A stretch of DNA of 64,000 nt from Candidatus Saccharimonadota bacterium (lineage in GTDB: Bacteria > Patescibacteriota > Saccharimonadia > Saccharimonadales > Saccharimonadaceae), in NCBI GenBank assembly GCA_017556795.1, contig JAFYLZ010000004.1, forward strand, positions 124,001 through 188,000, read 5' to 3'. The notes beneath the pieces are model-generated. The model was not told the origin of the DNA. It did no database searches and saw nothing but the letters and a program-made list of their open reading frames with translations. Numbering within the stretch: position 1 is the first letter of the stretch; every line of letters starts with the position of its first letter. A program made the translations under genes and the position numbers. Below are positions 33,761 through 42,534 of this stretch, piece by piece.

Positions 33761-34192
33761 GAAAGTTTTGAGCTCTGGTAGCCACAAGGTTACCGGTTCT
33801 ACTAAAGTTTCTATGGTGAGCTCGGTGGTTTCGGGGTCTTTGACCGCGAAAAGGCCCATAAAAACTTTGTCTGTTGCAGTGTGGCCGGTCTCCGGATCCT
33901 GGCTAAATGAATAGATAAAACAATTAGCGAATGGATCTTCTTCCGGGTTGTAGTGAAGGTGTATATAGAATGACCTGATGCTGGTAACCTTAACTCCCCT
34001 ACGATAGTTCAATCGGCCTTTCCATTTTTTGGATAACTGATGATATTTAACTATATCAGTCAGCAGGCCTCTTACGCTACTGCTTTCGTCTCCGTTCGGG
34101 GCTAATGCCACGCGGAGAATTTTAAAGATACAATTAGTGATTGCCTGGTCGGCTTTTTTGCCATCCGGTTCCACTACGATAATCTTTCCCAT
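33758..34192 (-). CDS. Orphan soluble protein
   Basis: 144 residues, unrecognised. No signal or membrane segment. It begins MGKIIVVEPDGKKADQAITN, has a mixed alpha/beta look, and contains YKLHYNPEEDP-like and DPETGHTATDKVFMGLFAVKD stretches separately (about 95-125). A free-standing unit: TATAAT, a short leader, a strong GAGGAGGTGA before the ATG and a private terminator overlapping the stop. Together with the genes at 5883, 9612, 37932, 38651, 56149 and 61316 it belongs to the Shine-Dalgarno-led class. Confidence 0.8.
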   Translation of the reverse strand: MGKIIVVEPDGKKADQAITNCIFKILRVALAPNGDESSSVRGLLTDIVKYHQLSKKWKGRLNYRRGVKVTSIRSFYIHLHYNPEEDPFANCFIYSFSQDPETGHTATDKVFMGLFAVKDPETTELTIETLVEPVTLWLPELKTF

Positions 34193-34266
34193 GTCATCAC
34201 CTCCTCACGAAAAAGATTACTCTAATTATACAATATTTTCCCTAAAAATACAAGATAGAACAGACG

Positions 34267-35334
34267 TTATTTGGACTTTTTGTAGTGCGTAACGCTTTTG
34301 TCGAAATGCATCAAGAGATAGGTGATACCGCCGAGCAAAATGTAGGCGTAGTACGAGAAGAAGCGCCAGATGAGCATGGCCCAGAAGACGTAGCCGGATG
34401 AAAGCGCGGAGAAGACAACGTAGAAGGTACCCTCGGCGGCGCCAGCGTTGCCCGGAGTTGGGATGAAGTAGACGGCCGAAGTGACGGCGACAACCGAGAC
34501 GAAGCACGGGATAAAGTCGATATTGGCGCCAAAGGCGTTCAAAACGAAGAATGGAATAGATGAAATTAAAACATGGAACGCGACAGACATCAGGATGGTC
34601 TTTAGGAACAGGCCGCGAGTTTTGAGAATGAGTTTGACGCAGCGGGCGTATTCGTTGACGCCGTGCTCGGCTTTTTTGATGGCTTCGTGCTTGCTTTTGA
34701 TAACGTGGATTTTGGCTAGGAATCTAACGCCGAGCGTGATGATCTCGGTGGTGGTTTTTGGTAGGAAGGTGGCGATCAAAACGGCGATTGGCCAGAAAGC
34801 GTAGAATAAAAGACCAAAACAAGCAGCGGCGATGAGCGGAGTGTTATTGATGGCGATGCTACCGAGCGAGAAACAAAGAACGGCGATGACGAGGAAGCCG
34901 AGTTGCCCGGAAATCATGCTGATAATTGGAATGGTGGTGGCGAGGCCGCCGCCGACGTTGGTGTTTTTGTTCATGTAGTAAATCTGGAATGGTTGGCCAC
35001 CGATGGCGGCAGGCGTAATGTTGTCGTAATAGCGACCGATCAAAACGGCGCGGCGAGCGTCTTTGTGAGCTTTCCTAAGTTCAGCGCGGGTTTTAAAATT
35101 GCAGGTCTTTTTCATGATCATCAAAAACTTTCGCACTTCCAAAAACAGCGCGACACAGAAAGCGATGATGGCCGGGATCAAGAACCAGAAGTTGAATTTG
35201 ACTTCGCTAAATTTTACGGCGTTTTCGGAATTACCAAATTCGGAGAAAGCCGTGATAGCGATGACGGCAACGTTGAGCGCTACGAAAAGCAGCGTTAATA
35301 AAATTTTGCGGGTTGATTTCTTTTTCTTTGGCAT
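34267..35334 (-). CDS. Lysylphosphatidylglycerol synthase TM-region family (flippase-like) membrane protein
   Basis: 355 residues with about eight membrane helices. RYYDNITPAAIGGQPFQIYY and IPTPGNAGAAEG are the family hallmarks (MprF flippase domain, Pfam LPG_synthase_TM); the synthase domain of MprF is absent. It probably moves a lipid or polyprenyl-linked sugar across the membrane; the substrate is not readable. The start at 35334 (MPKKKKSTRK) is 1 nt after the stop of the upstream permease gene, so translation is coupled; the frame extends further upstream but only by overlapping that gene. Confidence 0.85.
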   Translation of the reverse strand: MPKKKKSTRKILLTLLFVALNVAVIAITAFSEFGNSENAVKFSEVKFNFWFLIPAIIAFCVALFLEVRKFLMIMKKTCNFKTRAELRKAHKDARRAVLIGRYYDNITPAAIGGQPFQIYYMNKNTNVGGGLATTIPIISMISGQLGFLVIAVLCFSLGSIAINNTPLIAAACFGLLFYAFWPIAVLIATFLPKTTTEIITLGVRFLAKIHVIKSKHEAIKKAEHGVNEYARCVKLILKTRGLFLKTILMSVAFHVLISSIPFFVLNAFGANIDFIPCFVSVVAVTSAVYFIPTPGNAGAAEGTFYVVFSALSSGYVFWAMLIWRFFSYYAYILLGGITYLLMHFDKSVTHYKKSK

Positions 35335-35335
35335 A

Positions 35336-36445
35336 TTATTCGCGGATTGATTTAATGTTTGGATATTCTTCGATGAGGACACGGATACATCCGGCGATTG
35401 GGATAGCGAGAATGGCACCAACGAGGCCGAAGAGATACATACCGATTACCATAGCGGCGAGAATTGCGACGGCTGGGAGCCTAAGAGCGTCGCCTTGGAT
35501 TTTTGGTGCGATGGCGTTGTTTTCGATTTGAGCGTAGATGATGTAGACGCCAACAAAGATGACAGCGGCGATTGGCGACGAGAAGGCTAGGATGGCGGCG
35601 ACCAGACAGGCGCTAATGATCTGGCCGAACATTGGGATAAGATAGAAGACAAAGGCGATGAGCCCCATTGGTACGGCGAGGCTGGCCGAGAAGTTGAAGA
35701 TAAGAGAAAGGATAAAGACGAGTAGCATCGTGAAGCCACCATCAAGCATGGCGACGAGTACTTGACGTGATGCGTAGGTAGAAATTACGTTGCTCATGCG
35801 GGCGACGATGCGCTTGGCGACGGTGACGGCTTTTTGGTCTTCCTTGCGGGAACCCAGGCTGCGCCAAATAACATCGGTAATCTCGTGACCTTCGAGCATG
35901 AATAGTAGTGTGAGGACTAGGATTAGAATGCCTTTCATGATGAGGTCGCCGATGACACCGATACTAGAAATGACTGTGCTGCCGAGATTGCCAAGGAAGC
36001 CGTTACTAAAGTCTGAAAGAACTTTGGTGATTTCTTCTTGGAGGTTGTTGACGCCGATGCTATGGCCGAATTCATTAATTCCCTCCCATCCACCAATGCT
36101 TTCGTTGAATCTGGTTGGAAGCTGTTGGACGAATTTGGAAGTTTCGTTAACGACAACTGGGCCGACGATGGCGACGATGGTGATAACGAACACCACGATA
36201 ATTGAATATGCAATGGCGGCGGAGGCGGCGCGGTGCGATTTGCTAACGCCGAGGTGCTTGGTGAGGAATTTATTCAGGCGGTTGACCAGCGGTTTAAGTG
36301 CAATAGCTAGGAAGATAGAAATGCCGATAATGATAAGGGCGGCTGAGGCCTTATAGAAGAAAAAGATTACTAATAAAATAGCAAGCAAAACTAACCAAAA
36401 ACGAATAATGGTTTTAGTGTCAACTTCTACAATATTTTTTGACAT
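35336..36445 (-). CDS. AI-2E/PerM (UPF0118) family membrane permease
   Basis: 369 residues with seven or eight helices and the family hallmarks: the N-terminal pair (FWLVLLAILLVIFFFYKASA), a central soluble stretch (120-165) and the C-terminal GVYIIYAQIENNAIAPKIQG motif. Despite the name, many members act in ion or lipid-linked export rather than AI-2. TATAAT, then AAGGAGG before the ATG. Operon with the flippase-like gene 1 nt downstream. Confidence 0.9.
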   Translation of the reverse strand: MSKNIVEVDTKTIIRFWLVLLAILLVIFFFYKASAALIIIGISIFLAIALKPLVNRLNKFLTKHLGVSKSHRAASAAIAYSIIVVFVITIVAIVGPVVVNETSKFVQQLPTRFNESIGGWEGINEFGHSIGVNNLQEEITKVLSDFSNGFLGNLGSTVISSIGVIGDLIMKGILILVLTLLFMLEGHEITDVIWRSLGSRKEDQKAVTVAKRIVARMSNVISTYASRQVLVAMLDGGFTMLLVFILSLIFNFSASLAVPMGLIAFVFYLIPMFGQIISACLVAAILAFSSPIAAVIFVGVYIIYAQIENNAIAPKIQGDALRLPAVAILAAMVIGMYLFGLVGAILAIPIAGCIRVLIEEYPNIKSIRE

Positions 36446-36635
36446 ATACCTCCTTGATAACTCGATTATATCATAAAGATTTTAGAAAATATGATATAAT
36501 ATTTAAGATAAAGACCGAGTTTTATGCTAGAAAATATGCCGAATATATGTTATAATAATAGAGTGAGCTACAAACGTAGCCATGTTTTTTTAAATATTTG
36601 TTTCCCGAAGGAATTTTTGAAGGAGGTGTAAGGAG
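36446..36635 (+). promoter_or_regulatory. tgt leader with two -10 boxes and a short attenuator-like hairpin
   Basis: TATAAT at 36495-36500 and again at 36551-36556. Downstream lies GCTAC-AAAC-GTAGC (36567-36580), CATG and seven Ts (36585-36591), a small intrinsic-terminator shape, then AGGAGG (36621-36626). The next gene unit (37864-37931) has the same layout. It does not match the preQ1-I consensus. Confidence 0.5.
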
Positions 36636-37826
36636 ATGGGGACGATGTTTGAAGCTGAAAAAACTTTGTCGAACGGCCTTGGCCGTATCGGCGTGATTCA
36701 TACTGCGCATGGCGATATCAAAACGCCAGCTTTCATGGTGGTGGGGACGCACGGTAAGGTGAAGTTTTTGAGTATGGACGATTTGTCCGATTTGGGCGCG
36801 CAGGCGATGCTCTCGAACGGGTATCACTTACGCAGAAAGGCTGCAGAAATTACGGCGGCTGGTGGACTTGCCAAGTGGTCTGGCTGGAATGGTCCAACGT
36901 TGACTGATTCTGGCGGATTTCAGGTAATGTCGCTCGGCTCTGGTATGGGCAAGGTAGTCTCGATGAGGCGCAAGCCTGGTCTTGCTAACGCGGCACACAA
37001 GGATCGTTTGGCGATAGTTACGGAAAAAGGCGTTGATTTTGTTGATCCGTTCGATAAGTCGCCAGATTTTATCGGTCCGGAGGAATCAATGAGGATTCAG
37101 TGTCAAATCGGTTCCGATATCCATATGGCCTTTGACGAACTGACGACGATTACGGACTCTTATGAATATAACGTGGACGCCTTGGCGCGCACCGAGCGTT
37201 GGGCGGAACGTTCTCTGAAGGAGCACAAGAAGCACTGTGATGACTTAGGTTATCATCAGTATCTCTATGGCGTATTACAGGGGGGTCGCTGGGAAGATTT
37301 GCGTCGTTCTACCGCGCGCAAGCTTGGAGCAATGGACTTTGATGGGTATGGCCTTGGCGGCTCTTTTGAAAAAGAGGCTCTTGGCGATATTCTGCGCTGG
37401 TGCAATGAAGAGCTGCCGTTTGATAAGCCAAAACATTTGTTAGGGCTCTCTCATCCGGATGATATCTTTATTGGCGTAGAAATGGGCGCAGACACATTCG
37501 ATTGTGTGGCCCCAATGCGTGAGGCTCGCCATGGCAGGATCTATACCCGTGACGGCAACATCAACTTGCGCAAATGCGCTGGTTCTGATGAGCCTCTTGA
37601 CGAAAGTTGCGACTGTTTAACTTGTAAAGCTGGTTTGACCAGAGGCAAGCTGAGGGCGCTTTGGAAGAGTGGCGATGAACGATTAAAAGAGATATTTTAT
37701 AATATGGCCACAGTTCACAATACGCGCTTTATTGTCCGTTTGATGGAGGAAATCCGCCAGTCTATCCTCGAGGATCGCTTCTATGAGTTCAGAGATGAAT
37801 TCCTGAAACGTTACTATGGGAAATAA
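36636..37826 (+). CDS. tgt: Queuine/preQ1 tRNA-ribosyltransferase
   Basis: Exchanges guanine 34 of GUN-anticodon tRNAs for a 7-deazaguanine. 396 residues: substrate site LTDSGGFQVMSLG near 86, nucleophile Asp in FDCVAPMREARHGR, and the zinc site CDCLTCKAG plus a His in ATVHNTRF. The usual FDECTP reads FDELTT here. No queC-F or queA occurs in the window, so salvage of a precursor is likely. The start at 36636 is supported by AGGAGG at 36621-36626; an ATG at 36645 with AAGGAG is an alternative. Unlike other housekeeping genes here it uses a long leader and a strong ribosome-binding site. Confidence 0.92.
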   Translation: MGTMFEAEKTLSNGLGRIGVIHTAHGDIKTPAFMVVGTHGKVKFLSMDDLSDLGAQAMLSNGYHLRRKAAEITAAGGLAKWSGWNGPTLTDSGGFQVMSLGSGMGKVVSMRRKPGLANAAHKDRLAIVTEKGVDFVDPFDKSPDFIGPEESMRIQCQIGSDIHMAFDELTTITDSYEYNVDALARTERWAERSLKEHKKHCDDLGYHQYLYGVLQGGRWEDLRRSTARKLGAMDFDGYGLGGSFEKEALGDILRWCNEELPFDKPKHLLGLSHPDDIFIGVEMGADTFDCVAPMREARHGRIYTRDGNINLRKCAGSDEPLDESCDCLTCKAGLTRGKLRALWKSGDERLKEIFYNMATVHNTRFIVRLMEEIRQSILEDRFYEFRDEFLKRYYGK

Positions 37827-37831
37827 AATGG

Positions 37832-37860
37832 GCCCCGTCTTTGATGACGGGACTCTTTTT
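37832..37860 (+). terminator. Terminator after tgt
   Basis: CCCGTC (37834-37839) pairs with GACGGG (37846-37851), then CTCTTTTT. Moderate strength. Confidence 0.65.
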
Positions 37861-37864
37861 GTGT

Positions 37865-37931
37865 TATACTGAGGTCAGTGGGCAAATGCCCATATTTTTT
37901 AAAAGAAGTTCTCTTGAAGGAGGTGGAATTT
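37865..37931 (+). promoter_or_regulatory. Promoter and attenuator-like leader of the orphan gene at 37932
   Basis: TATACT (37865-37870), then TGGGC-AAAT-GCCCA (37879-37892) followed by a T-run (to 37900), then AAGGAGGTGG before the ATG. The hairpin with a four-base AAA-Y loop and T-run closely mirrors the tgt leader. Confidence 0.5.
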
Positions 37932-38486
37932 ATGTCGCCAAGGAACTTCGAACTTTACAATAAACGAAGCGTAAGTGTCTATGATCGCAACAAGAAAAAT
38001 GAATACTACAATATTTGCCAGTTTCTGAATAAGTGGGCGAAGCTAATCTTTACCGACCCCGATCTGGGTGATCCAGAGAATATCATAGTATTCTTTGATT
38101 TTGGAGATTATGGTGCCGGCGGTTGCAAGCCCAAAAATCTATCTCGTATAGTTTGGACTGGCAATCAAAAAGTTGCGGCAATGAGAGCTGTTGCGGACCC
38201 CAAGGAGGACTATGAGAACAAATCGTCCAAAGACGTTAAGTTGGTGGAATATGATATTCTCGACAACGCCAAGATGTTATGGGGTGATGATGGTTTTCCA
38301 ATGTCTGTCAGTGCGGTTTATACGCGACAGTGGTGGGTTACGGTTACCGTAAACAGAATTTGCAGTGTTCGCGAGCAGGATGGCACTTTCGTCCAGGCAT
38401 CTATGCCTCGGACAACCGAAGAATGCGAACGTGCCTTAGAGAAGGCATTGTCGCAATCTGATTGCTTTAGACGCTTCGGATCATGA
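37932..38486 (+). CDS. Orphan soluble protein
   Basis: 184 residues, unrecognised. No signal or membrane segment. It starts MSPRNFELYNKRSVSVYD, with a KNEYYNICQFLNKWAKLIF helix and alternating strands; FDFGDYGAGGCKPKNLSRI (about 57-75) and VYTRQWWVTVTVNRIC (about 128-143) are the most distinctive stretches. The start is set by AGGAGG 7 nt before ATG 37932; the frame is open further upstream but that part lies over the attenuator hairpin. Its own terminator follows. Stop codon TGA. Confidence 0.8.
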   Translation: MSPRNFELYNKRSVSVYDRNKKNEYYNICQFLNKWAKLIFTDPDLGDPENIIVFFDFGDYGAGGCKPKNLSRIVWTGNQKVAAMRAVADPKEDYENKSSKDVKLVEYDILDNAKMLWGDDGFPMSVSAVYTRQWWVTVTVNRICSVREQDGTFVQASMPRTTEECERALEKALSQSDCFRRFGS

Positions 38487-38490
38487 AAAA

Positions 38491-38524
38491 GTTTCCCGCC
38501 AAGGGTTTTGGCGGGACTTTTTTA
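38491..38524 (+). terminator. Terminator after the orphan gene
   Basis: TCCCGCCAA and TTGGCGGGA perfect 9-bp stem followed by CTTTTTTT. Confidence 0.9.
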
Positions 38525-38650
38525 ACAGGGGTGCTTCCCTATTGCGGTATTGCTTTTTTTGCGATTTTGTGCTATAATAAAAGGAGTACCTTAATAAGCA
38601 AAGGTGTTTTGGATTTGGATCAAGTATTTCGTAAAAGGAGGGCAAATACT

Positions 38651-39418
38651 ATGAAACAACAACGAGAGTTTACGATGATTATGATCGGCGTTACGGTTTT
38701 TATGGTTATATTCCTAATCGTGACAATGGTAGTTTGTATTCCTCAGATTAACAAGCCGAAGGAGACAGAGTCTATCGAAGAATCAACAACCACAATGACG
38801 TTCGTCACCCCGGCAAACGTCTACGAACCCCGTGTCGTAGGAAAAAACGTCTACATTCAGGTAGACGGAAGCGTAACCGGTGACGAGTTCGTAAATGTTC
38901 GCGCAGAACCCAATATGTCCGACAGATACAAGGTCGGCAGATTGGAGTCTGGCACAAGAATGATTGTCAACGAGTACTATACCGATAACGAGTTTGTCGG
39001 ATTTCCGGCAGATGCAGTTAAAGGCGTTATCGATGTTGACGATGAGGATGGGATCATCTGGATGTCCGGATATTATCTGCACGTTAGTGCATTCGATTAT
39101 CCGGAAACAGCAGAGAATCCGGAAGGACTGGTTGTTCTCGATGTGTCGTCTAACTATAAGAAGATTACCATCGTGAACAATAACCCGAATGTAAGAGCTA
39201 CGCCGAATACGAAAAATAATCAGAACGTGTACGGCTATATTACTGAGGGGACAATCATTCACCCGAGTGTCATCGTAACCAACGATACCTACACCTTCTA
39301 CGGTGTAAAGGTAGATGAAATCAAGGATTTCGTCGAGGTCGTCGGTTATGGCCACATGGAATACGATAAAGACGGTATCCTTTGGATATCATCATCGTAC
39401 GCACAGCTTGGTTATTGA
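38651..39418 (+). CDS. Membrane-anchored protein with two bacterial SH3-like modules
   Basis: 255 residues. A short cytoplasmic start, then one membrane helix (about 9-32, MIMIGVTVFMVIFLIVTMVV), a Thr/Glu linker, and two SH3b-type repeats outside: VNVRAEPNMSDRYKVGRLES (about 82-100) and PNVRATPNTKNNQNVYGYI (about 188-206), each followed by a WMSGYYL/WISSSYA end. SH3b modules bind wall peptides, so a wall-sensing or wall-binding role is inferred. ATG 38651 is chosen because AAAGGAGGG lies 8 nt upstream; TATAAT is about 75 nt further up. Confidence 0.82.
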   Translation: MKQQREFTMIMIGVTVFMVIFLIVTMVVCIPQINKPKETESIEESTTTMTFVTPANVYEPRVVGKNVYIQVDGSVTGDEFVNVRAEPNMSDRYKVGRLESGTRMIVNEYYTDNEFVGFPADAVKGVIDVDDEDGIIWMSGYYLHVSAFDYPETAENPEGLVVLDVSSNYKKITIVNNNPNVRATPNTKNNQNVYGYITEGTIIHPSVIVTNDTYTFYGVKVDEIKDFVEVVGYGHMEYDKDGILWISSSYAQLGY

Positions 39419-39440
39419 TTGAGTTAAGCACCCTATTTGA

Positions 39441-39468
39441 GAACCCCGCATTTGCGGGGTTTTCTTTT
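39441..39468 (+). terminator. Terminator after the SH3-like gene
   Basis: AACCCCGCA-TTT-GCGGGGTT hairpin (39442-39461) followed by TTCTTTT on the plus strand. Confidence 0.88.
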
Positions 39469-40816
39469 ATTTCAAGTATTGCCAGATGGAACCGTCCGGG
39501 GTGTCTTTGATAGTAATTCCCTTAATTTCTAGTTCGTGGCGAATGTCGTCTGATTTAGCCCAGTCTTTTGCGGCGCGGGCTTTTTCGCGCTCCGAGATCA
39601 GAGCTTTATCTTCCTTAGAAATATCTTGGACGCTATCGATTAAGCCAAGCCCAAACAGGCTATCGATATCGCGCCAATCATCGAGCGAAATTTCGGCGGT
39701 GTTGTCGATAATAGCAAAGGCTTCGGCCGAATTGAGGTTATTATCCAGCGCTTCGAGAACTTTCTTAAAGAATTCCCTGTTGGTTTTTTGCGGCTTCTGG
39801 AGTTCAAGGGCGATGCGGTTTCGCCAGTTCAAACGGCGGTTTTTGGCGGCGTCGAGGCCACCAAAGGTAAAGTTGCGGTCACCCTGATAGTGGCCCTGAA
39901 GAACCCAAAGCTTGTAATCGAGCGGCGCGAAGCCACGCTCTGCTAGATCGGCCAATGTATAAATATTGCCGGTCGATTTAGCGATGCGTTCGCCGTCGAT
40001 ATTGATGAAATTACAGTGTAGCCAATAGTTAGCCAAAGGTTTGCCGGAAATAGCGTAGGTTTGAGCGATCTCGTTGGTGTGGTGAACCGGAATATGGTCG
40101 ATGCCGCCGGTGTGGATGTCGATTGGCTCGCCGAGTTCGGCGTCAATGATGGTAGAACACTCAATGTGCCAGCCTGGGTAGCCTGGGCGGCCGAGATAGT
40201 CCCAGCGCATGGCGTGTTTTTCGCCTGGTTTGATGAACTTCCAGACTGCAAAATCGGCAGCACCGTGTTTTTCGTCGCTGAATTCAACGCGGGCGCCAGC
40301 TTTTAATTTATCGAGATCGAGCCCGGCGAATTTGGCGTAATCTGGGAATTTGGCGACGTCGAAATAGATGCCGTCGCTAGTTTCATAAGTGAAACCGTTG
40401 GCAGTCATCGCGTCGACGGCGGCCTTAACTTCCTCAACATAATCAGTGGCACGGCAGATTTTTTCTGGTTCGAGCAGATTCAAGGCGTGGAAACTGTCCA
40501 TGAATTCATTGATGTAATAATCGGCGACTTCCCAAACGGTCTTGTTTTCTTTGCGGGCGCCTTTTTCGAGCTTGTCTTCGCCATCGTCGCCGTCCGAGAC
40601 GAGGTGGCCGACGTCGGTCATGTTCATGACGCGGTTAACTTTGTAGCCATTGGCGATCAAAGTGCGCACGAGCAAATCCCAATAAATATACGAGGCAAAA
40701 TTACCGATATGTGGCGAGCTGTAGACGGTTGGGCCACAGGTATAAACTTTAACGATCCCGTCGGAAATCGGTTTGAAGGTTTCAAGTTTTTTGCTGGCGG
40801 TATTATAGAGCTTCAT
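39467..40816 (-). CDS. cysS: Cysteinyl-tRNA synthetase
   Basis: 449 residues, class I. HIGH appears as HIGN in SSPHIGNFASYIYWD, and KMSKS as RIAKSTGN; the zinc ligands are in VYTCGPTVY, HIECS and GGIDHIPVHHTNE. The C-terminal DALR-type anticodon domain is present. Third gene of an operon after nrnA and the hydrolase gene, overlapping the latter by 14 nt, with no ribosome-binding site of its own. Confidence 0.95.
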   Translation of the reverse strand: MKLYNTASKKLETFKPISDGIVKVYTCGPTVYSSPHIGNFASYIYWDLLVRTLIANGYKVNRVMNMTDVGHLVSDGDDGEDKLEKGARKENKTVWEVADYYINEFMDSFHALNLLEPEKICRATDYVEEVKAAVDAMTANGFTYETSDGIYFDVAKFPDYAKFAGLDLDKLKAGARVEFSDEKHGAADFAVWKFIKPGEKHAMRWDYLGRPGYPGWHIECSTIIDAELGEPIDIHTGGIDHIPVHHTNEIAQTYAISGKPLANYWLHCNFINIDGERIAKSTGNIYTLADLAERGFAPLDYKLWVLQGHYQGDRNFTFGGLDAAKNRRLNWRNRIALELQKPQKTNREFFKKVLEALDNNLNSAEAFAIIDNTAEISLDDWRDIDSLFGLGLIDSVQDISKEDKALISEREKARAAKDWAKSDDIRHELEIKGITIKDTPDGSIWQYLK

Positions 40817-41519
40817 GGACCATCCTTTCTAAAATTTCCATTAACTTAGTATACTTGATGCGTGAAATACTATGATGCCCGGTAGTCTTAATTAAATTCA
40901 AATACTTTGGGTTGTTTTTGGCAAGAGTTTTTAGGTTGCGAATCGAAATGAGCGGATCTTCGTCGCCATAAATTAAGTCGGCTGGCGTGGTGAGATCTTC
41001 GAAAGTTTTCTGATTCTTAATATTAAACACGATATTATTCATCGTATTCATAAAAATGCGACTCTTGAGTAGTTTTGGGTCAATTTTTTGATAGAAAAGA
41101 TTATTTTTCGGGTCGGAAGTGAGAAATCTAATTTCTTCGCGGGAGAAAACTGGTGGCGAAAGCAAGACTAAGCGTTCGATGGCTTTTTTGTGCTCGTGGG
41201 CGTAGCGGCTAACGAGTAGGGTGCCAAGTGAATGACCAACCAGTACGACTGGCGTGTTGATTTTGGCTAGTGAATTCTCGAGCGCCGCAAGCTGTTCCTC
41301 GTAATTATATTCGAGCGAATGGCGATGCGATGATTTGCCGAAGCCAAGCCAATCAAAAGTAATAAAACGGACGTTTTCGAGGCTTTTAGTTCCCTCTAAG
41401 AATTTTAGGGCGTTATGCCAATTGCGAGAATCAGTACCGATGCCGTGCATCAAAACGACGGCCAAAACTGGTTTTTTGGGTTTGCTGTCGTGCGTTTTTT
41501 TAAGTTTTAATTTAAACAT
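40803..41519 (-). CDS. Alpha/beta-hydrolase
   Basis: 238 residues. Oxyanion region VLMHGIGTDSRNWHNAL, nucleophile elbow VGHSLGTLLVSRYAHEH, acid in YGDEDPLIS and a His in TTGHHSISRIKYTKL complete the triad. No signal peptide, so cytoplasmic. The substrate is unknown; the fold groups with MhpC/BioH-like esterases. Overlaps nrnA upstream by 8 nt and cysS downstream by 14 nt, so it is translated as part of that operon. Confidence 0.88.
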   Translation of the reverse strand: MFKLKLKKTHDSKPKKPVLAVVLMHGIGTDSRNWHNALKFLEGTKSLENVRFITFDWLGFGKSSHRHSLEYNYEEQLAALENSLAKINTPVVLVGHSLGTLLVSRYAHEHKKAIERLVLLSPPVFSREEIRFLTSDPKNNLFYQKIDPKLLKSRIFMNTMNNIVFNIKNQKTFEDLTTPADLIYGDEDPLISIRNLKTLAKNNPKYLNLIKTTGHHSISRIKYTKLMEILERMVHEAL

Positions 41520-42495
41520 TCTCGGCCTCTAGCTCTGGCACTAATTTGACGAGGTCGTGGACAACTTCTTCATAGGTAGTGTCGTAAGTGCGGAAGCCGG
41601 CGGCAAATGGATGCCCGCCACCGCCAAAGTAGCCGGCGATTTTTTCGGCGATTGGTGCGTCGGAACTGGTGCGGATTTTGCCGGTAACTTTGCCGTCTGG
41701 ATAGGTCTTAATGGCAACGGCGACTTTGACGCCTTCGACGAGGCGCATTTCTTCGAGAATCAAAACGTTTGGATTATATTCGTCGGAATATTCGCGGATA
41801 TCGTCCCATGGGATGTGGACAGTAGCAAGTTCGCCATCCAAAGAATACTCGATGCGTTTGATTAAATCAGCTTTGTAATCGAGGATGCGTGGCGATTTTT
41901 TCATGAATTCGCGGCGGCGTTCTTCGAGCTCGGAGACGTTGGCGCCTAGCTCGGTAAGTTCGGCCGAAACGCGGAAGGTATCGGCAGAAACTGAAGCGCT
42001 GGTGAGGCCCAAAGTATCAGACAATAGGCCTTGGAAGATGGCTTCGGCGGCTGACTTGTCGATAGCGATATTTTCGGACTTAGCGATGCGATAAATCAAG
42101 CTACAACAAGCCGGCAGGGTCTCGATAATCGACTCATGTGGAAAGCTCAGATCGTCTTCGGTTTCGTGGTGGTCGAGCACCAAAACCGGTGCCGTAAAGA
42201 GGCGGTTTTTGATGGCGGCGTCATCTAAGAGTTTGCTAAGTAAAATTTCGGCGGCCGTATCGACAATAATGTAGCCATCGGCACGGAAGTTAAACTCGTT
42301 CGTCACGCGAGACCAATCAGCAAAATAATGAAGATATTTTGGAATATCAACCGGGCAGTACAAACTAATCTTTTTATCCGGCAGCAAATAATCGAGTGCG
42401 ATGGCAGACCCGAGTGAGTCGCCGTCTGGGTTCTCGGCCTGAATAATACAAAGAGATTTTTTGTCTTTAATAAAGTCTGAAAAAACGTTGTACAT
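41512..42495 (-). CDS. DHH/DHHA1 phosphoesterase, NrnA-like oligoribonuclease/pAp phosphatase
   Basis: 327 residues. DHH-domain motifs NPDGDSLGSAIALDY, VDTAAEILLSKL and LDHHETEDD, and the DHHA1 motif GGGGHPFAAGF. In the first motif the expected His before NPDGD is replaced (QAENPDGD), which removes a usual metal ligand, so activity should be checked. The NrnA type degrades nanoRNA, c-di-AMP products or pAp. The start is set at MYNVFSDFIKDK (42495) with TATAAT 7 nt upstream. First gene of a three-gene operon; divergent from yqeG. Confidence 0.85.
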   Translation of the reverse strand: MYNVFSDFIKDKKSLCIIQAENPDGDSLGSAIALDYLLPDKKISLYCPVDIPKYLHYFADWSRVTNEFNFRADGYIIVDTAAEILLSKLLDDAAIKNRLFTAPVLVLDHHETEDDLSFPHESIIETLPACCSLIYRIAKSENIAIDKSAAEAIFQGLLSDTLGLTSASVSADTFRVSAELTELGANVSELEERRREFMKKSPRILDYKADLIKRIEYSLDGELATVHIPWDDIREYSDEYNPNVLILEEMRLVEGVKVAVAIKTYPDGKVTGKIRTSSDAPIAEKIAGYFGGGGHPFAAGFRTYDTTYEEVVHDLVKLVPELEAENV

Positions 42496-42534
42496 ATCTA
42501 ATATTATAACATATATCTGTGCTATAATCATTCC

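Noticed and set aside
36551-36635. preQ1 riboswitch in the tgt leader
   Set aside because: The hairpin GCTAC-AAAC-GTAGC plus T-run lacks the preQ1-I loop and tail consensus; only an attenuator-like shape is supported.
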